The notes below the pieces were generated by a model. That model had not been told where the DNA came from and searched no databases. It saw only the letters and a list, made by a program, of their open reading frames with translations. This document shows, one piece after another, positions 32,761 to 41,906 of a DNA stretch of 64,000 nucleotides. A program made the translations under genes and the position numbers. The stretch is from the NCBI GenBank assembly GCA_019634595.1, contig JAHCBC010000001.1, positions 124,001-188,000 of the forward strand, written 5' to 3'. Position 1 is the first letter of the stretch. Each line of letters opens with the position of its first letter. Source of the stretch: Akkermansiaceae bacterium (GTDB taxonomy: Bacteria > Verrucomicrobiota > Verrucomicrobiia > Verrucomicrobiales > Akkermansiaceae).

Positions 32761-34893
32761 TCACGGAATCTTTCCGAAAAGCTCCTTCAGCACATCCGGT
32801 GACAGCAGTTCGGGTGTGATGATCGGCTCCGGCTGGCCGGGGATGTAGAGCACGTTGACGGGGATGGCGGTGCGACCGAGTTCCTTGAGCTTCGCCTCGA
32901 TCTCCGGGTTCGTGTTGGTCTTGTCCGCTTTCATGGCGACGACCTTCTTGTCCTTCATCAGCTTCACGATTTCCGGGGGATAGGCGCGGCTCTTGTTGAG
33001 CTGGCAGGTGAGGCACCACTTGGCGGTGAAGTCGATGTACACCGGTTGTCCGCTGGCCAGCAGGCTTTCCATTTCCTTCTGGGTCCATGGATGCCATTCC
33101 ACTTTCTGTTTTTCCTCACCGGCCACCGGCACCGGGGCGGGCCATGGCCATGCGGCGGCGATGCCTCCGAGCAGGAAGGCGAGGGCGACCACACGGGCGG
33201 CCAGCCTCACGGCGACCTTCCGGAACGGTTGCGTCCAGCGGCCATAGATCCATGCGGCGCAGGCCACGCCGCTGAGGCCCAGCATCACCCACAGGCCCTT
33301 CTGGCCGTCGTTGCGGTCGAAAACCTGCGCGCCATAGATCCACAGGAACACCCCCGCGGTGGCGAACAGCAGGAAGGACATCCCTTGCTTGAACGATTCC
33401 ATCCACGGGCCGGGGCGCGGCAGGCGCTCCACCAGGGAGGGGAATGCGGACAGCACCAGATAGGGCAGGGACAGGCCCAGCGCCATGAAGGTGAACGCGG
33501 TGAAGAATGGGACAGCCGGCAGGGTGGCTGCCGCGCCGATGGCCACGCCGAGGAACGGACCGGAGCATGGCGTGGCCACCAGCGTGGCCAGCACACCGGA
33601 GAAGAACGTCCCCGCGACGCCTTGCTTCCGCGCGAGGCTGCCACCCACACCCGTTGCGGAGGTTCCGATCTCGAATACACCGTAGAGGTTCATCCCCAGC
33701 AGCAGCATCACGAGGAGGGTCACACAGCTCACCCGCGGGTCCTGGAGCTGGTTCCCCCAGTTGGTGATCTTTCCGGCGAACAGCGCGAGCGCCAGCACCC
33801 AGAACGAAATGAGCACGCCCAGCGCGAAGATGAGGCCGTGTAGGACGATCTTCTTCCGGTCATGCCCCGCCTGCTGGACGAAGCCCATGATCTTGATGCC
33901 GATGACGGGGAAGACACACGGCATGAGGTTGAGGATGAGGCCTCCCAGGAACATGCCGCCGAGGATCAGCGGGAAACTCAGGCCCGCTCCGCTGGCAGGG
34001 GACGGGGAGTTGATGGCCGCCGCACCCGGTGCCGCAGAGAGATCGGTGATGGCCGTGCTGCCGATGGCGACTGTGGCGATGCCATCGGTCTTGGAAACGA
34101 GGATGCCGGAGAACGAATCTTCCTGCGGGACAGCCTCGCCGATGAAGTCTTCCGTGATTCTTTTCAGGGGCACGACCCACGTCTCTCCGTCACGGGTGAC
34201 GGTCGCCGGATCGAGGCCAGGCTGGACGAATGGTTGGTCAGAAACGAAGTCGAAGTTGAAGGAGGTGAGGGCACGGACGGCGTTCGATTTCGGAGTCAGC
34301 CGCAGGGCGATGTCCTGGCCGTCCTTTTGTGCGGCCACCGTCCAGTCCAGGTTGGGCGCGGGGATCTTCGCGCGGGCTGCGGAGAAAAGGGCGGCGTGCG
34401 CCGGGTCCGCGGCGGCCTCGCCCGCCACCGGCAGGGTCAGGGTGAAGGTCTTTTTCTCGTTCACACAGGCGGTCTTGCAGATCTGCCAGGTTGCCTTCGC
34501 GGTGAGGGTGGCCGTTTCACCGGCGGCGATGGCCGGAGAGGGGGTGATCTCGATGAGGAACACCGGACTGTCGGAGTAGATCAGGCTCCTGCCCGCAGGC
34601 CCGTCCTTGATCTCCGGCACCGGCCACTGGATGGGACCGGCGGTGAATCCCTCCGGCAGCGTCCAGTTGATGGCGGGCGGGATCTCGATGCCGCCGGAAT
34701 TTTTGTAATAGCTGTGCCACTCCGCGGGGTGGGTGAGCTTCATCGCCACGGTGAACGGTTTGCCGGGGGCGATGGCGCTGGTTTCCGGGACCATCACCGC
34801 GGTCGTGGACGAACCGCCGGGCAGACCGAACTGAGCGGGGGCGGGGAGGCTGGAACCGAACAGCAGGAAGAGGGCGGCGAAAAGTCGGGGCAT
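32761..34893 (-). CDS. dsbD: Thiol:disulfide interchange protein DsbD-like
   Basis: 710 residues. Signal peptide (1-20, ending PAPAQ). Residues about 28-270 form the periplasmic N-terminal domain with the pair TWQICKTACVNEKKTF. The central eight-helix region (about 300-520) has LNLMPCVFPVIGIK and ATPCSGPFLG, the two membrane Cys. The C-terminal thioredoxin domain has DFTAKWCLTCQLNKSRAYP (CxxC). It carries electrons from cytosolic thioredoxin to periplasmic disulfide and cytochrome-c maturation partners. All three domains look complete. Confidence 0.92.
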   Translation of the reverse strand: MPRLFAALFLLFGSSLPAPAQFGLPGGSSTTAVMVPETSAIAPGKPFTVAMKLTHPAEWHSYYKNSGGIEIPPAINWTLPEGFTAGPIQWPVPEIKDGPAGRSLIYSDSPVFLIEITPSPAIAAGETATLTAKATWQICKTACVNEKKTFTLTLPVAGEAAADPAHAALFSAARAKIPAPNLDWTVAAQKDGQDIALRLTPKSNAVRALTSFNFDFVSDQPFVQPGLDPATVTRDGETWVVPLKRITEDFIGEAVPQEDSFSGILVSKTDGIATVAIGSTAITDLSAAPGAAAINSPSPASGAGLSFPLILGGMFLGGLILNLMPCVFPVIGIKIMGFVQQAGHDRKKIVLHGLIFALGVLISFWVLALALFAGKITNWGNQLQDPRVSCVTLLVMLLLGMNLYGVFEIGTSATGVGGSLARKQGVAGTFFSGVLATLVATPCSGPFLGVAIGAAATLPAVPFFTAFTFMALGLSLPYLVLSAFPSLVERLPRPGPWMESFKQGMSFLLFATAGVFLWIYGAQVFDRNDGQKGLWVMLGLSGVACAAWIYGRWTQPFRKVAVRLAARVVALAFLLGGIAAAWPWPAPVPVAGEEKQKVEWHPWTQKEMESLLASGQPVYIDFTAKWCLTCQLNKSRAYPPEIVKLMKDKKVVAMKADKTNTNPEIEAKLKELGRTAIPVNVLYIPGQPEPIITPELLSPDVLKELFGKIP

Positions 34894-34945
34894 AGGGGAT
34901 TTCGGAATCGACTGGAGTTAAGAGGCCCCGGCGTCACAAATCATC

Positions 34946-34980
34946 CAAAAAAAGAAGACGCCCGGATTTCCCGGACGTCT
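34946..34980 (-). terminator. Intrinsic terminator of the glycine-zipper gene
   Basis: On the minus strand AGACGTCCGG pairs with CCGGGCGTCT (34956-34980, one mismatch, 5-base loop), followed by TTCTTTTTTT. It is a classical terminator 27 bases after the stop of the 89-residue gene and before dsbD, so the two are separate units. Confidence 0.85.
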
Positions 34981-35007
34981 CCCCACTGATATAGGCCGGA
35001 AGATGGC

Positions 35008-35277
35008 TCAATAGCGGTAGTCGCGGTCGCGGTAGTAGCGGCGCTCCTGCTGGTCGCGGTTGTTGCCGATGGCACCGCCAGCCACGCCGCCTGCGGCGGC
35101 TCCCAGGGCGGCACCTTCCAGACCGCGGCCGGACTGGTGGCCGATCACGCCGCCGGCTACGCCGCCGAGGATCGCGCCTGTCGCTGCGCCGCGCTGGGTG
35201 TTCGGGCCCATGTCCGCGCAGTTGGAAAGGGCGAGGGCTGCGATGATGCCGCCGATGGAGAGTGAGATAGGTTTCAT
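35008..35277 (-). CDS. Small glycine-zipper lipoprotein-like protein
   Basis: 89 residues from ATG 35277. Signal-like MKPISLSIGGIIAALALSNC with a possible lipobox Cys at 20. Then GAATGAILGGVAGGVIGHQSG and GAALGAAAGGVAGGAIGNN, glycine-zipper repeats that pack in membranes, and a charged Tyr/Arg-rich tail (RRYYRDRDYRY). Similar to YMGG/OmpA-associated small envelope proteins. Function unknown; followed by its own terminator. Confidence 0.8.
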   Translation of the reverse strand: MKPISLSIGGIIAALALSNCADMGPNTQRGAATGAILGGVAGGVIGHQSGRGLEGAALGAAAGGVAGGAIGNNRDQQERRYYRDRDYRY

Positions 35278-35562
35278 GGTCAATGGTTCTGGATTCGGTT
35301 GAAGTTAGAACCATGTGACATCTTCTCAAGGGGATTTATTCAACGGATGGAAAAATCATTTCCGGCCGGGCCGCCCCCGGGTGCCAGGGAGGCGGTGGAG
35401 TCGGTCAATCCGGGGAATCATCCCGCTTTTCTCCCGTGAAAACGGGATGGGGAGACGGCTCCTAACAAAGAACCCTAACAGCGGGGAGGGAGGGGAATTT
35501 TTCCCGGCCGTATTCCAATAAAAAATAGGGCGGAATGCGGAAGCGCGTGTATAGATGGGATT

Positions 35563-35814
35563 ATGGCAAATTCAAAAGCATCCTTCAGCCTTCCATCCTT
35601 GATCGCGCTGGTTGCGGCGATCCTGATTTTCGTCGTCGGCAACGGCTTCCTCGTGTTTCTTCTCGCGGGGGTGGCCATCATTTTCGGCCTCCTGGGCATC
35701 ATCCTTTCGCTCGCCCCGAGCGTGCGCGGAGGTATCGTCAGCTTCCTGGGCATCGGCGCCGGTTTGATCGGCGTGATCATGGCGATGGTGAAGCTGCTGC
35801 AGGCGATATTCTGA
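35563..35814 (+). CDS. Small two-to-three-helix membrane protein
   Basis: 83 residues, almost wholly hydrophobic: LIALVAAILIFVVGNGFLVF, VAIIFGLLGIILSLAP and FLGIGAGLIGVIMAMVKLL. No known domain recognised. It stops 4 bases before the zinc metallopeptidase gene and is likely in operon with it. The 285-base region upstream (35278-35562) has a short hairpin (TCCCG-TGAAAA-CGGGA, near 35437-35452) and is AT-richer before the start. Confidence 0.6.
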   Translation: MANSKASFSLPSLIALVAAILIFVVGNGFLVFLLAGVAIIFGLLGIILSLAPSVRGGIVSFLGIGAGLIGVIMAMVKLLQAIF

Positions 35815-35818
35815 TTCC

Positions 35819-36928
35819 ATGAACGTCTTCTTCTGCCAGCACTGTGGGGAACGCCTGTTTTTTGAAAACACGTTCTGCATCTCATGCAACCACACGCTCG
35901 GCTTCCTGCCTGACCAACTGCAGATCTCCGTCCTGAAGCCAGTAGCCGGCGGACAGTGGAGCAGCCTCATTCCCGGAGCGGAGAATCTCCTCTACCGGAA
36001 ATGCCGGAACTACGAGGTGGAGAATGCCTGCAACTGGATGATCCCCGCGGATGATCCGCAGGTCTTCTGCATTTCCTGCAGCCTCAACCAGGTGATCCCG
36101 GATCTGTCCGCCCCCGGGAACCGCGAGTCATGGGTCAAGATGGAGGCGGCGAAGCGCAGGCTCGTCTATTCATTGCTGAAGCTGGGACTCCCGGTCATCC
36201 CGAAGACAGCGGACGCGATGAACGGCCTGGCATTCGCCTTTCTCGCGGATCCCGCCACGCCGATGTCGGAAAGCGAGCGCATCCTCACCGGGCACATGGA
36301 CGGCATCATCACCATCAACCTGGAAGAGGCGGATGACGCGGTGAGGGAGAAAACGCGGCTCAACATGCGGGAGGTGTACCGCACGTTGCTGGGGCACTTC
36401 CGGCACGAATGCGCCCACTACTACTGGGATCTGCTGGTGCGGGCGGATCCGCGCATCGATGAAGTGCGGGGGATGTTCGGCGACGAGCGTGCGGACTACG
36501 GGGCCGCGCTGCAGAACCACTATCAGGCAGGGCCTCCCGCGGACTGGGGTGCCCGCTTCGTGACCCCCTACGCCGCCGCCCATCCGTGGGAGGACTGGGC
36601 GGAAACATGGTCCCACTATCTGCACATCATGGACACGCTGGAGTCCGCCTCCGCGGGCGGCGTGGAGATCCGGCTGAAAGGCGAACACCGCGCCCTCCAG
36701 AATCCCTACGGACTGGGCTTCCCCTCCATCCGGGAAAACTGGCACGCCCTCCGTTTCGTCATCAACAGCCTGAACCGCAGCATGGGCATGGCGGATCCCT
36801 ATCCTTTCATCCTGTCGGACGCGGTGACGGACAAACTCGCCTTCATCCATCAATGGATAGGCCGCAGGCCCGCGCCAGCGGCCTCCGCTGCCGGTGGGCC
36901 TCCGCCCGTGCAGCAGGTTCTCACCTAG
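35819..36928 (+). CDS. Zinc-ribbon plus putative zinc metallopeptidase protein
   Basis: 369 residues. The N-terminus has a zinc ribbon: CQHCGERLFFENTFCISC (residues 6-23) plus further Cys (KCRNYE.. NAC, FCISC). The catalytic-like motif HFRHECAHYYWD (HExxH) is about residues 195-206, and EDWAETWSHYLHIMDTL supplies a possible third ligand. This matches the PF10005 family of uncharacterised proteins (zinc-binding metallopeptidase). It lies in the cytosol, since no signal is seen. Operon with a small membrane protein. Confidence 0.85.
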   Translation: MNVFFCQHCGERLFFENTFCISCNHTLGFLPDQLQISVLKPVAGGQWSSLIPGAENLLYRKCRNYEVENACNWMIPADDPQVFCISCSLNQVIPDLSAPGNRESWVKMEAAKRRLVYSLLKLGLPVIPKTADAMNGLAFAFLADPATPMSESERILTGHMDGIITINLEEADDAVREKTRLNMREVYRTLLGHFRHECAHYYWDLLVRADPRIDEVRGMFGDERADYGAALQNHYQAGPPADWGARFVTPYAAAHPWEDWAETWSHYLHIMDTLESASAGGVEIRLKGEHRALQNPYGLGFPSIRENWHALRFVINSLNRSMGMADPYPFILSDAVTDKLAFIHQWIGRRPAPAASAAGGPPPVQQVLT

Positions 36929-36981
36929 GCGGTGTGGAGTTGGCACGAACGGTGCTGTATCAGGAAATGTCGCGAGACATG

Positions 36982-37046
36982 GGCGGTCCGACTGACTCAT
37001 CCCGCAGGTTAATGGGTTTCCCTGGGGGATGATCGGCCGGACCGCC
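36982..37046 (+). promoter_or_regulatory. Imperfect stem-loop in the leader of the KDPG aldolase gene
   Basis: GGCGGTCCG (36982-36990) pairs with CGGACCGCC (37038-37046), and the inner ctgactcatccc partly pairs with gggatgatcgg, giving about 20 paired bases with one bulge. It lies 85 bases before the ATG. Candidate structured 5' leader; no known riboswitch pattern was recognised. The rest of the 202-base gap shows nothing else. Confidence 0.4.
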
Positions 37047-37130
37047 GTTTCGTGCGGTTCCATCCGTTGGTTGATGGAAAAGGCGGATCTCTTCTGGACC
37101 TGTGGCCGGGGAGATTCCATCTTCGTTTCC

Positions 37131-37769
37131 ATGTTGGATCGAATCGCCAGAAGACGCATCGTGCCCGTGGTGGTGCTGGACCGTGAGGAAGACGCGGAAC
37201 CGCTAGCGGAGGCCCTCCTAAAAGGGGGGCTGGACATCATGGAGATCACCTTCCGCACGGCTGCCGCGGAAGGTTCCATCCGCCGCATCGCGAAGGCATT
37301 TCCGGAGATCCTGTTGGGAGCAGGCACACTCCTTGACCGGGAACAGGTGCTGAGGGCGAAGGATGCGGGCGCTGTCTTCGGCCTCGCTCCTGGCCTCAAT
37401 CCGGCGAATGTGGCGGCGGCGAATGCCTGCGGTCTCCAGTTCTCCCCGGGAGTCATGACGCCTTCCGAACTGGAGCAGGCGATGGCGCTGGGCTGCAATC
37501 TCCTGAAATTTTTCCCGGCGGAGACGGCGGGCGGCATCGGCATGCTCAAAGCGCTTGCCGGGCCGTACGGCCACACCGGCGTGAAGTTCATCCCCACCGG
37601 CGGCATCGGCTCGAAGAACCTCCTGGACTACCTGAAGCTGCCCGTGGTGGCGGCCATCGGCGGATCATGGATGGTGGACAAGGCCCTCGTCGCCGCCGGG
37701 CAGTGGAGCGAGATCACCCGCCTCACCGAAGAAGCGCTCGCCCTGGCCGCAGGGGAACTGCCAGAGTGA
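37131..37769 (+). CDS. eda: KDPG/KHG aldolase (2-dehydro-3-deoxyphosphogluconate aldolase)
   Basis: 212 residues from ATG 37131 (MLDRIARRRIVPVVVLD). The (beta/alpha)8 barrel has IMEITFRTAAA (catalytic Glu), GAGTLLDREQV, LLKFFPAETAGG (Schiff-base Lys) and FIPTGGIGSKNLLDYL (phosphate binding). It splits 2-keto-3-deoxy-6-phosphogluconate to pyruvate and glyceraldehyde-3-phosphate in the cytosol (Entner-Doudoroff and uronate pathways). The usual VSPGL is LAPGL here. No edd or uronate kinase gene is adjacent. Fits a role after sulfated or uronic glycan breakdown (inference). Confidence 0.92.
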   Translation: MLDRIARRRIVPVVVLDREEDAEPLAEALLKGGLDIMEITFRTAAAEGSIRRIAKAFPEILLGAGTLLDREQVLRAKDAGAVFGLAPGLNPANVAAANACGLQFSPGVMTPSELEQAMALGCNLLKFFPAETAGGIGMLKALAGPYGHTGVKFIPTGGIGSKNLLDYLKLPVVAAIGGSWMVDKALVAAGQWSEITRLTEEALALAAGELPE

Positions 37770-37779
37770 GGTAGCCGCA

Positions 37780-37798
37780 GTGACACGAACCGTGTCAC
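37780..37798. terminator. Hairpin between convergent genes
   Basis: GTGACACG (37780-37787) pairs perfectly with CGTGTCAC (37791-37798) around a 3-base loop. No T-run, but the place between the stop codons of eda and the 381-residue gene suggests a two-way transcription end. Confidence 0.55.
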
Positions 37799-37808
37799 GC
37801 GGGGAAAG

Positions 37809-38954
37809 TTATTTCCGCTCCGCCTCCGCGATGCGCGCGAGCGCTGCCGCCGCCTTGGCTGGGTCCTGGATCTCGCCCGCCCATTCCTTCGCGCTGCCGT
37901 AGTCGTTGTGCCTGATCGAGCGGGAGACCAGTCCTTCCGCGAAGGAGGTGCGTTGCTCCGCGGTCATCCGCTGCTTGTTCTGCTGATGCCATCTGCCGAG
38001 GCCCGCGGTGTCGATGGCCGCCCACTGGTCCACGATCTGACCGATGTTGTACGCCTGGCCGGGCCCCTGCGAGGCGAGCACGGCGGCCATGGTCTCCGGG
38101 GCGTTCAGGCGGATCATGTGGGAGATCATGCCGTTCCTTTCCTCCATCGACTCCTTGCCCACTTCCGGCCCGGGGGTGATGTCATGGATGAGCGCCCAGC
38201 GGCTGTGGATGTCAGCGGGGGACTGCATCGGCGGCAGGTTGCCGGCCAGGTTGATGACATTCGCGGGACTCAGCAGGGATGAGTTTTTCAGCTTGGCCGC
38301 TTCCGCGACAGGATCCCCGGCACCCGGTTCGAATCTGGCCATGAACGCCGCTTCCATCAGGCGGGTGGTGAAGGCGGCGCTCAGGCTTCCTTGTGAAATG
38401 GTTTTCGAGTCGATGAGCTGCCGGAAACACGGCTCGTCCACGACGGATGACAGCTCCGCGACGCTGAAGCGGTTCATGTATCCTCCCAGCGCCTGGGCCT
38501 CATCGGATTTCGGCAGCCGGGTGAGGCGGTCGAGGATGGTGGCGACCGGCTCCTGTGCATGTTCGAAGAAAGCGGAGATGATGAAATCCCGCACCTGGCC
38601 GTTGTCATCGCCGATGAGGGCGAAGGCTTCCGCGGTGTGGCCCGCCTTGCACAGGCGCTTGACCAGATCCGTGGCGAACTTGGATTGCGCGTCGATATTC
38701 GGATTCGCGGCGATGAAATCAGCCAGCAGCTTCGCCGCTTGCGACGGGTCGATTTCCTCCGGCTTAGTACCTTCGGGCCTGGATTGGGATTTACCGGGAC
38801 GGCTTTCCTCCGGTACGGGGGCCGCGGTGCTGATCGCTGACGTTTCTTTTCCAACGGTCTCCCTGGAATCCGATGGTTTGGCTCCCAAATCGAACATGAC
38901 GACCATCGCTCCGAGAAGGACGACACCGGCCAGCAGAGAGAGGCGCAATTTCAT
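37809..38954 (-). CDS. Membrane-anchored or exported helical-repeat protein of unknown function
   Basis: 381 residues from ATG 38954. N-terminal hydrophobic segment (LSLLAGVVLLGAMVVMFDL), then a low-complexity linker. The rest is alpha-helical with many short helices (AKLLADFIAANPNIDAQSK, PASANVI-like and WAGEIQDPAKAAAALARI), similar in style to repeat proteins of Verrucomicrobiota but no named domain. The reading frame is open upstream of the ATG but there it overlaps the neighbouring Gfo/Idh gene. No motif for catalysis. Function unknown. Confidence 0.7.
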   Translation of the reverse strand: MKLRLSLLAGVVLLGAMVVMFDLGAKPSDSRETVGKETSAISTAAPVPEESRPGKSQSRPEGTKPEEIDPSQAAKLLADFIAANPNIDAQSKFATDLVKRLCKAGHTAEAFALIGDDNGQVRDFIISAFFEHAQEPVATILDRLTRLPKSDEAQALGGYMNRFSVAELSSVVDEPCFRQLIDSKTISQGSLSAAFTTRLMEAAFMARFEPGAGDPVAEAAKLKNSSLLSPANVINLAGNLPPMQSPADIHSRWALIHDITPGPEVGKESMEERNGMISHMIRLNAPETMAAVLASQGPGQAYNIGQIVDQWAAIDTAGLGRWHQQNKQRMTAEQRTSFAEGLVSRSIRHNDYGSAKEWAGEIQDPAKAAAALARIAEAERK

Positions 38955-39037
38955 ATCAGGGGATGTTGAGCCGATCGGCTGGAAAGAGTCCAGCTTGAGG
39001 ATGATCGGTTGGTGCGGAGATCCGCATCCCCTGTTGC

Positions 39038-40303
39038 TCACACCTTCGCTTCCCAACCCTTGCGGTATTCCCGTGACCAGAGCTTTTCCGCTTCGGGCTG
39101 GTCGATGAGCTTCTTCGCCTGCGGGTCGAAGCGGACGACGGTGCCGGTGCGGAAGGCGATGTTGCCGAGGTGGCAGAGCATGGCGCTGGTCTGGCCGACC
39201 TCGATCTCGGAGTTGAGCTTGGCCTTGCCACGGATGGCATCGAGGAAATTGCCAATGTGTTCGAGATCCCCGGCGGGGCCTTCGGTCTCGGCGGTCTTCA
39301 CTCCCTTTTCGTCGTGGAAGAGGCACTTGCCGCCGATGACGTACATGCTGCCGCCCTCGCCGTAGAAGGCGCAGGTGGCGTGTTTCTCCACGGATGACGG
39401 GTGGCAACTGCTCTGCTCCCAGGAGGCTCCGCAGTGGCCGAAATCATAGACGGCGGAGCCGGTATCCGGGAACTCCTGCTTGTCATCGAACCAATAGCGC
39501 CCGCCCAGGTAGCTCACCTGGCTGGGATGGTCCACGCCGAGGCCCCAGCGGACGACGTCGAGCGAATGCACGCCGTTGTTCGCCAGCTCTCCGTTGCCGT
39601 AGTGGGTGCGCCAGTGCCAGTCGTAATGGACGTAGTCGAGCACGTCGTCCCGCTCCGGCACGGGACCCTGCCACAGGTTGATGTCGAGTTTTCCTTCGGG
39701 CTTCAGGGCGCGCTGGCCGATGATCTTGCGGCTATTGTCATACCATGCCTTGCCGTAGCGGACCTTGCCGATCGCGCCGCCATGCAGTTTGGCGATGCCT
39801 TCGACGACGCCGGGCCAGGAGCGCCGCTGGTTGCCCATCTGGCAGAGGAGGCCGTATTTCCGCGCGGACTCCACGATCATCTCCGCCTCGCGCGGGTTGT
39901 GGCTGCCCGGCTTCTCCACATAGACATGCTTGCCCGCGGCCATGCACAGCAGTGAGGCCGGGGTGTGCCAGAAGTTCGGCGTGGCGATGAATACGGCATG
40001 GAGGTCCTTGTCCTCCAGGAATGTCCGGAAGTCGGTCACGCCCTTGCACGGTTCCTTCTGTGTTTCCGTGATCACCTTCAGTCCCTTTGCCAGCCGGCCC
40101 TCATCCGTCTCCGCCACATACCTGATGGACACTCCGGACAGCTTCAGCAGTGCCTTCACGTGGTCCATGCCGCGCTTCAGGCCGATGACGGCCACCTGCA
40201 GGTTGTCACCGGAGGCGGTGGTGGCGGCGGCCGCCATGTGGGGGAGCATCACCAGCCCGGTTCCGAGCGTGGCCATCGAAGAGAGGAGTTCGCGGCGTTT
40301 CAT
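39038..40303 (-). CDS. Exported Gfo/Idh/MocA-family oxidoreductase
   Basis: 421 residues. Tat-like start (MKRRELLSSMATLGTGLVML, 1-20) to AAA. Rossmann fold with LQVAVIGLKRG, then FIATPNFWHTPASLLCMAAGKHVYVEKPGSHN, containing the EKP Lys motif of the family. It would oxidise or epimerise a sugar or polyol with bound NAD(P) outside the cytoplasm. The family is abundant in Verrucomicrobiota carbohydrate loci. It diverges from the ceramidase-like gene, and its start is 166 bases from that one. Confidence 0.92.
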   Translation of the reverse strand: MKRRELLSSMATLGTGLVMLPHMAAAATTASGDNLQVAVIGLKRGMDHVKALLKLSGVSIRYVAETDEGRLAKGLKVITETQKEPCKGVTDFRTFLEDKDLHAVFIATPNFWHTPASLLCMAAGKHVYVEKPGSHNPREAEMIVESARKYGLLCQMGNQRRSWPGVVEGIAKLHGGAIGKVRYGKAWYDNSRKIIGQRALKPEGKLDINLWQGPVPERDDVLDYVHYDWHWRTHYGNGELANNGVHSLDVVRWGLGVDHPSQVSYLGGRYWFDDKQEFPDTGSAVYDFGHCGASWEQSSCHPSSVEKHATCAFYGEGGSMYVIGGKCLFHDEKGVKTAETEGPAGDLEHIGNFLDAIRGKAKLNSEIEVGQTSAMLCHLGNIAFRTGTVVRFDPQAKKLIDQPEAEKLWSREYRKGWEAKV

Positions 40304-40469
40304 GGGTTTGGTTGCAAAAGTCAGACGGAGTTACGCGCGGGTTGTCCGGCCTCTTGTCAGATGTCCGGAAAAGCATCTGAATGAGACGTTTTAACGGAGT
40401 GTTGCACTGAAAGACGGAGCGTTTCAGAAGGGGTATCCGGAGAGCATATCCCTCCGGACGATCCCCGTC

Positions 40470-41897
40470 ATGATGAAATCCACTTCCGTCCTTTTCTGCG
40501 TGACCCTCTTCTCTCTGTCGTGCGTCTCCCCGGGCGCGGAGGAACTGCGGGCCGGGGCTGCGGCCACCAACATCACGCCTCCGCTGGGTATCCCGATCAT
40601 CGGGAACTTCGGCAAGCAGCTCGCGGCGAACGTCCATGATGAACTGCACGTCCGCGCCCTGGTGGTGGATGACGGGAAAAAGAAGGTCGCGCTGGTGGTC
40701 TGCGACCTCCTCGGCATGCGCGGCACGGTTTCCGCGGAAGCCAGGAAGCGCATCAAGGAGGCGACCGGCATCCCGGAGGAGCATGTCCTAGTCTCCGCCA
40801 CCCACACCCACTCCGCGGGGGATGCGCTGGGGCACCGTTATGACCTGAAAGCCCCGCTCACGGACTACCAGAAGTTCGTCGCGTCCCGCATCGCGGACGC
40901 GGTGGCCATCGCGGACCGCAGGCTGCGCCCGGCGGAGGTGGCCTCCGGAAAGGTGGACATCCCGGAGCATGTCTTCAACCGCCGCTGGTCGATGAAGGAA
41001 GGCACCATGCCACCGAATCCTTTCGGGAAGATCGACAAGGCGAAGATGAACCCTTCCGTGGCCAGCCCGAATCTGGTGGACCCGGTGGGACCGGTGGATC
41101 CCACGCTTTCCTTCGTGGCGTTCCGGGAGCCGGGCGGGCGGCTCATCTCACTGTTCGCCGCCTACTCGGTCCACTACATCGGCGGGGTGAAGTTCGGGGA
41201 CATCTCCGCGGACTACTTCGGCGTGTTCTGCGGGGAACTGAGGAAGTTGCAGCCGGAGCCGCCGGATGCCGCGGCGCCTCCCTTTGTGGCGATGCTGGCC
41301 AACGGCACCAGCGGGGACATCAACAACGTGAACTTCCGCCACGGCGGCCCGAAGTTCCCCGCCTATGAAAAGATGCTCATGGTCGGCAGGGATGTGGCCG
41401 GAAAGGTGGATGGCGCGCTGAAGACCGTGGAATGGAAAAAGCAGGCGGAGGTGGATGCCCGCCACCGGGTCGTGGAACTTTTGCGCAAGCCCGTGGATGC
41501 GGAACTGGCCGCCTGGGCGGAGGAAACCGCGAAGAAGGAAGTGCCGGAGGGAAAGGTGGACATGCCGAAAATTTATGCGGAGCGGGTCCTCTCCATCGTG
41601 AAAGCGGAGCAGAAGATGGAGGTTCCGCTGCATTTCATCCGCATCGGGGAAACCGGCATCGGCGCCATGCCGGTGGAGGTTTTCGCGGAAACCGGACTGG
41701 AGTTCAGGAAGACGGCCCCACTGCCTCATTCCTTCTTGATCAGCATGGCCCACGACTACCTCGGCTACCTTCCCACACCCCGGCAACTGGAGCTGGGTGG
41801 CTACGAAACCTGGCCCGGCACCAACCACCTTGAGCCGAAGTCGAGCACTGTGATGCTGCAAACCCTGCTTGAGATGGCGGATCAAGCCAAACCCTGA
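40470..41897 (+). CDS. Neutral/alkaline non-lysosomal ceramidase-like exported protein
   Basis: 475 residues (ATG at 40470 or 40473). Signal peptide to about 22 (SCVSPGA). Motifs: LRAGAAATNITPPLGIPIIGNF, LVVCDLLGMRG and VLVSATHTHSAGDALGHRYDL (zinc His residues of PF04734 N-terminal domain). The C-terminal ceramidase domain is missing, as in many bacterial relatives of 400-500 residues whose substrate is unknown. Gene order with a Gfo/Idh oxidoreductase 9 bases downstream suggests a shared operon for a glycan or lipid amide. Confidence 0.85.
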   Translation: MMKSTSVLFCVTLFSLSCVSPGAEELRAGAAATNITPPLGIPIIGNFGKQLAANVHDELHVRALVVDDGKKKVALVVCDLLGMRGTVSAEARKRIKEATGIPEEHVLVSATHTHSAGDALGHRYDLKAPLTDYQKFVASRIADAVAIADRRLRPAEVASGKVDIPEHVFNRRWSMKEGTMPPNPFGKIDKAKMNPSVASPNLVDPVGPVDPTLSFVAFREPGGRLISLFAAYSVHYIGGVKFGDISADYFGVFCGELRKLQPEPPDAAAPPFVAMLANGTSGDINNVNFRHGGPKFPAYEKMLMVGRDVAGKVDGALKTVEWKKQAEVDARHRVVELLRKPVDAELAAWAEETAKKEVPEGKVDMPKIYAERVLSIVKAEQKMEVPLHFIRIGETGIGAMPVEVFAETGLEFRKTAPLPHSFLISMAHDYLGYLPTPRQLELGGYETWPGTNHLEPKSSTVMLQTLLEMADQAKP

Positions 41898-41906
41898 AAG
41901 AACGAC

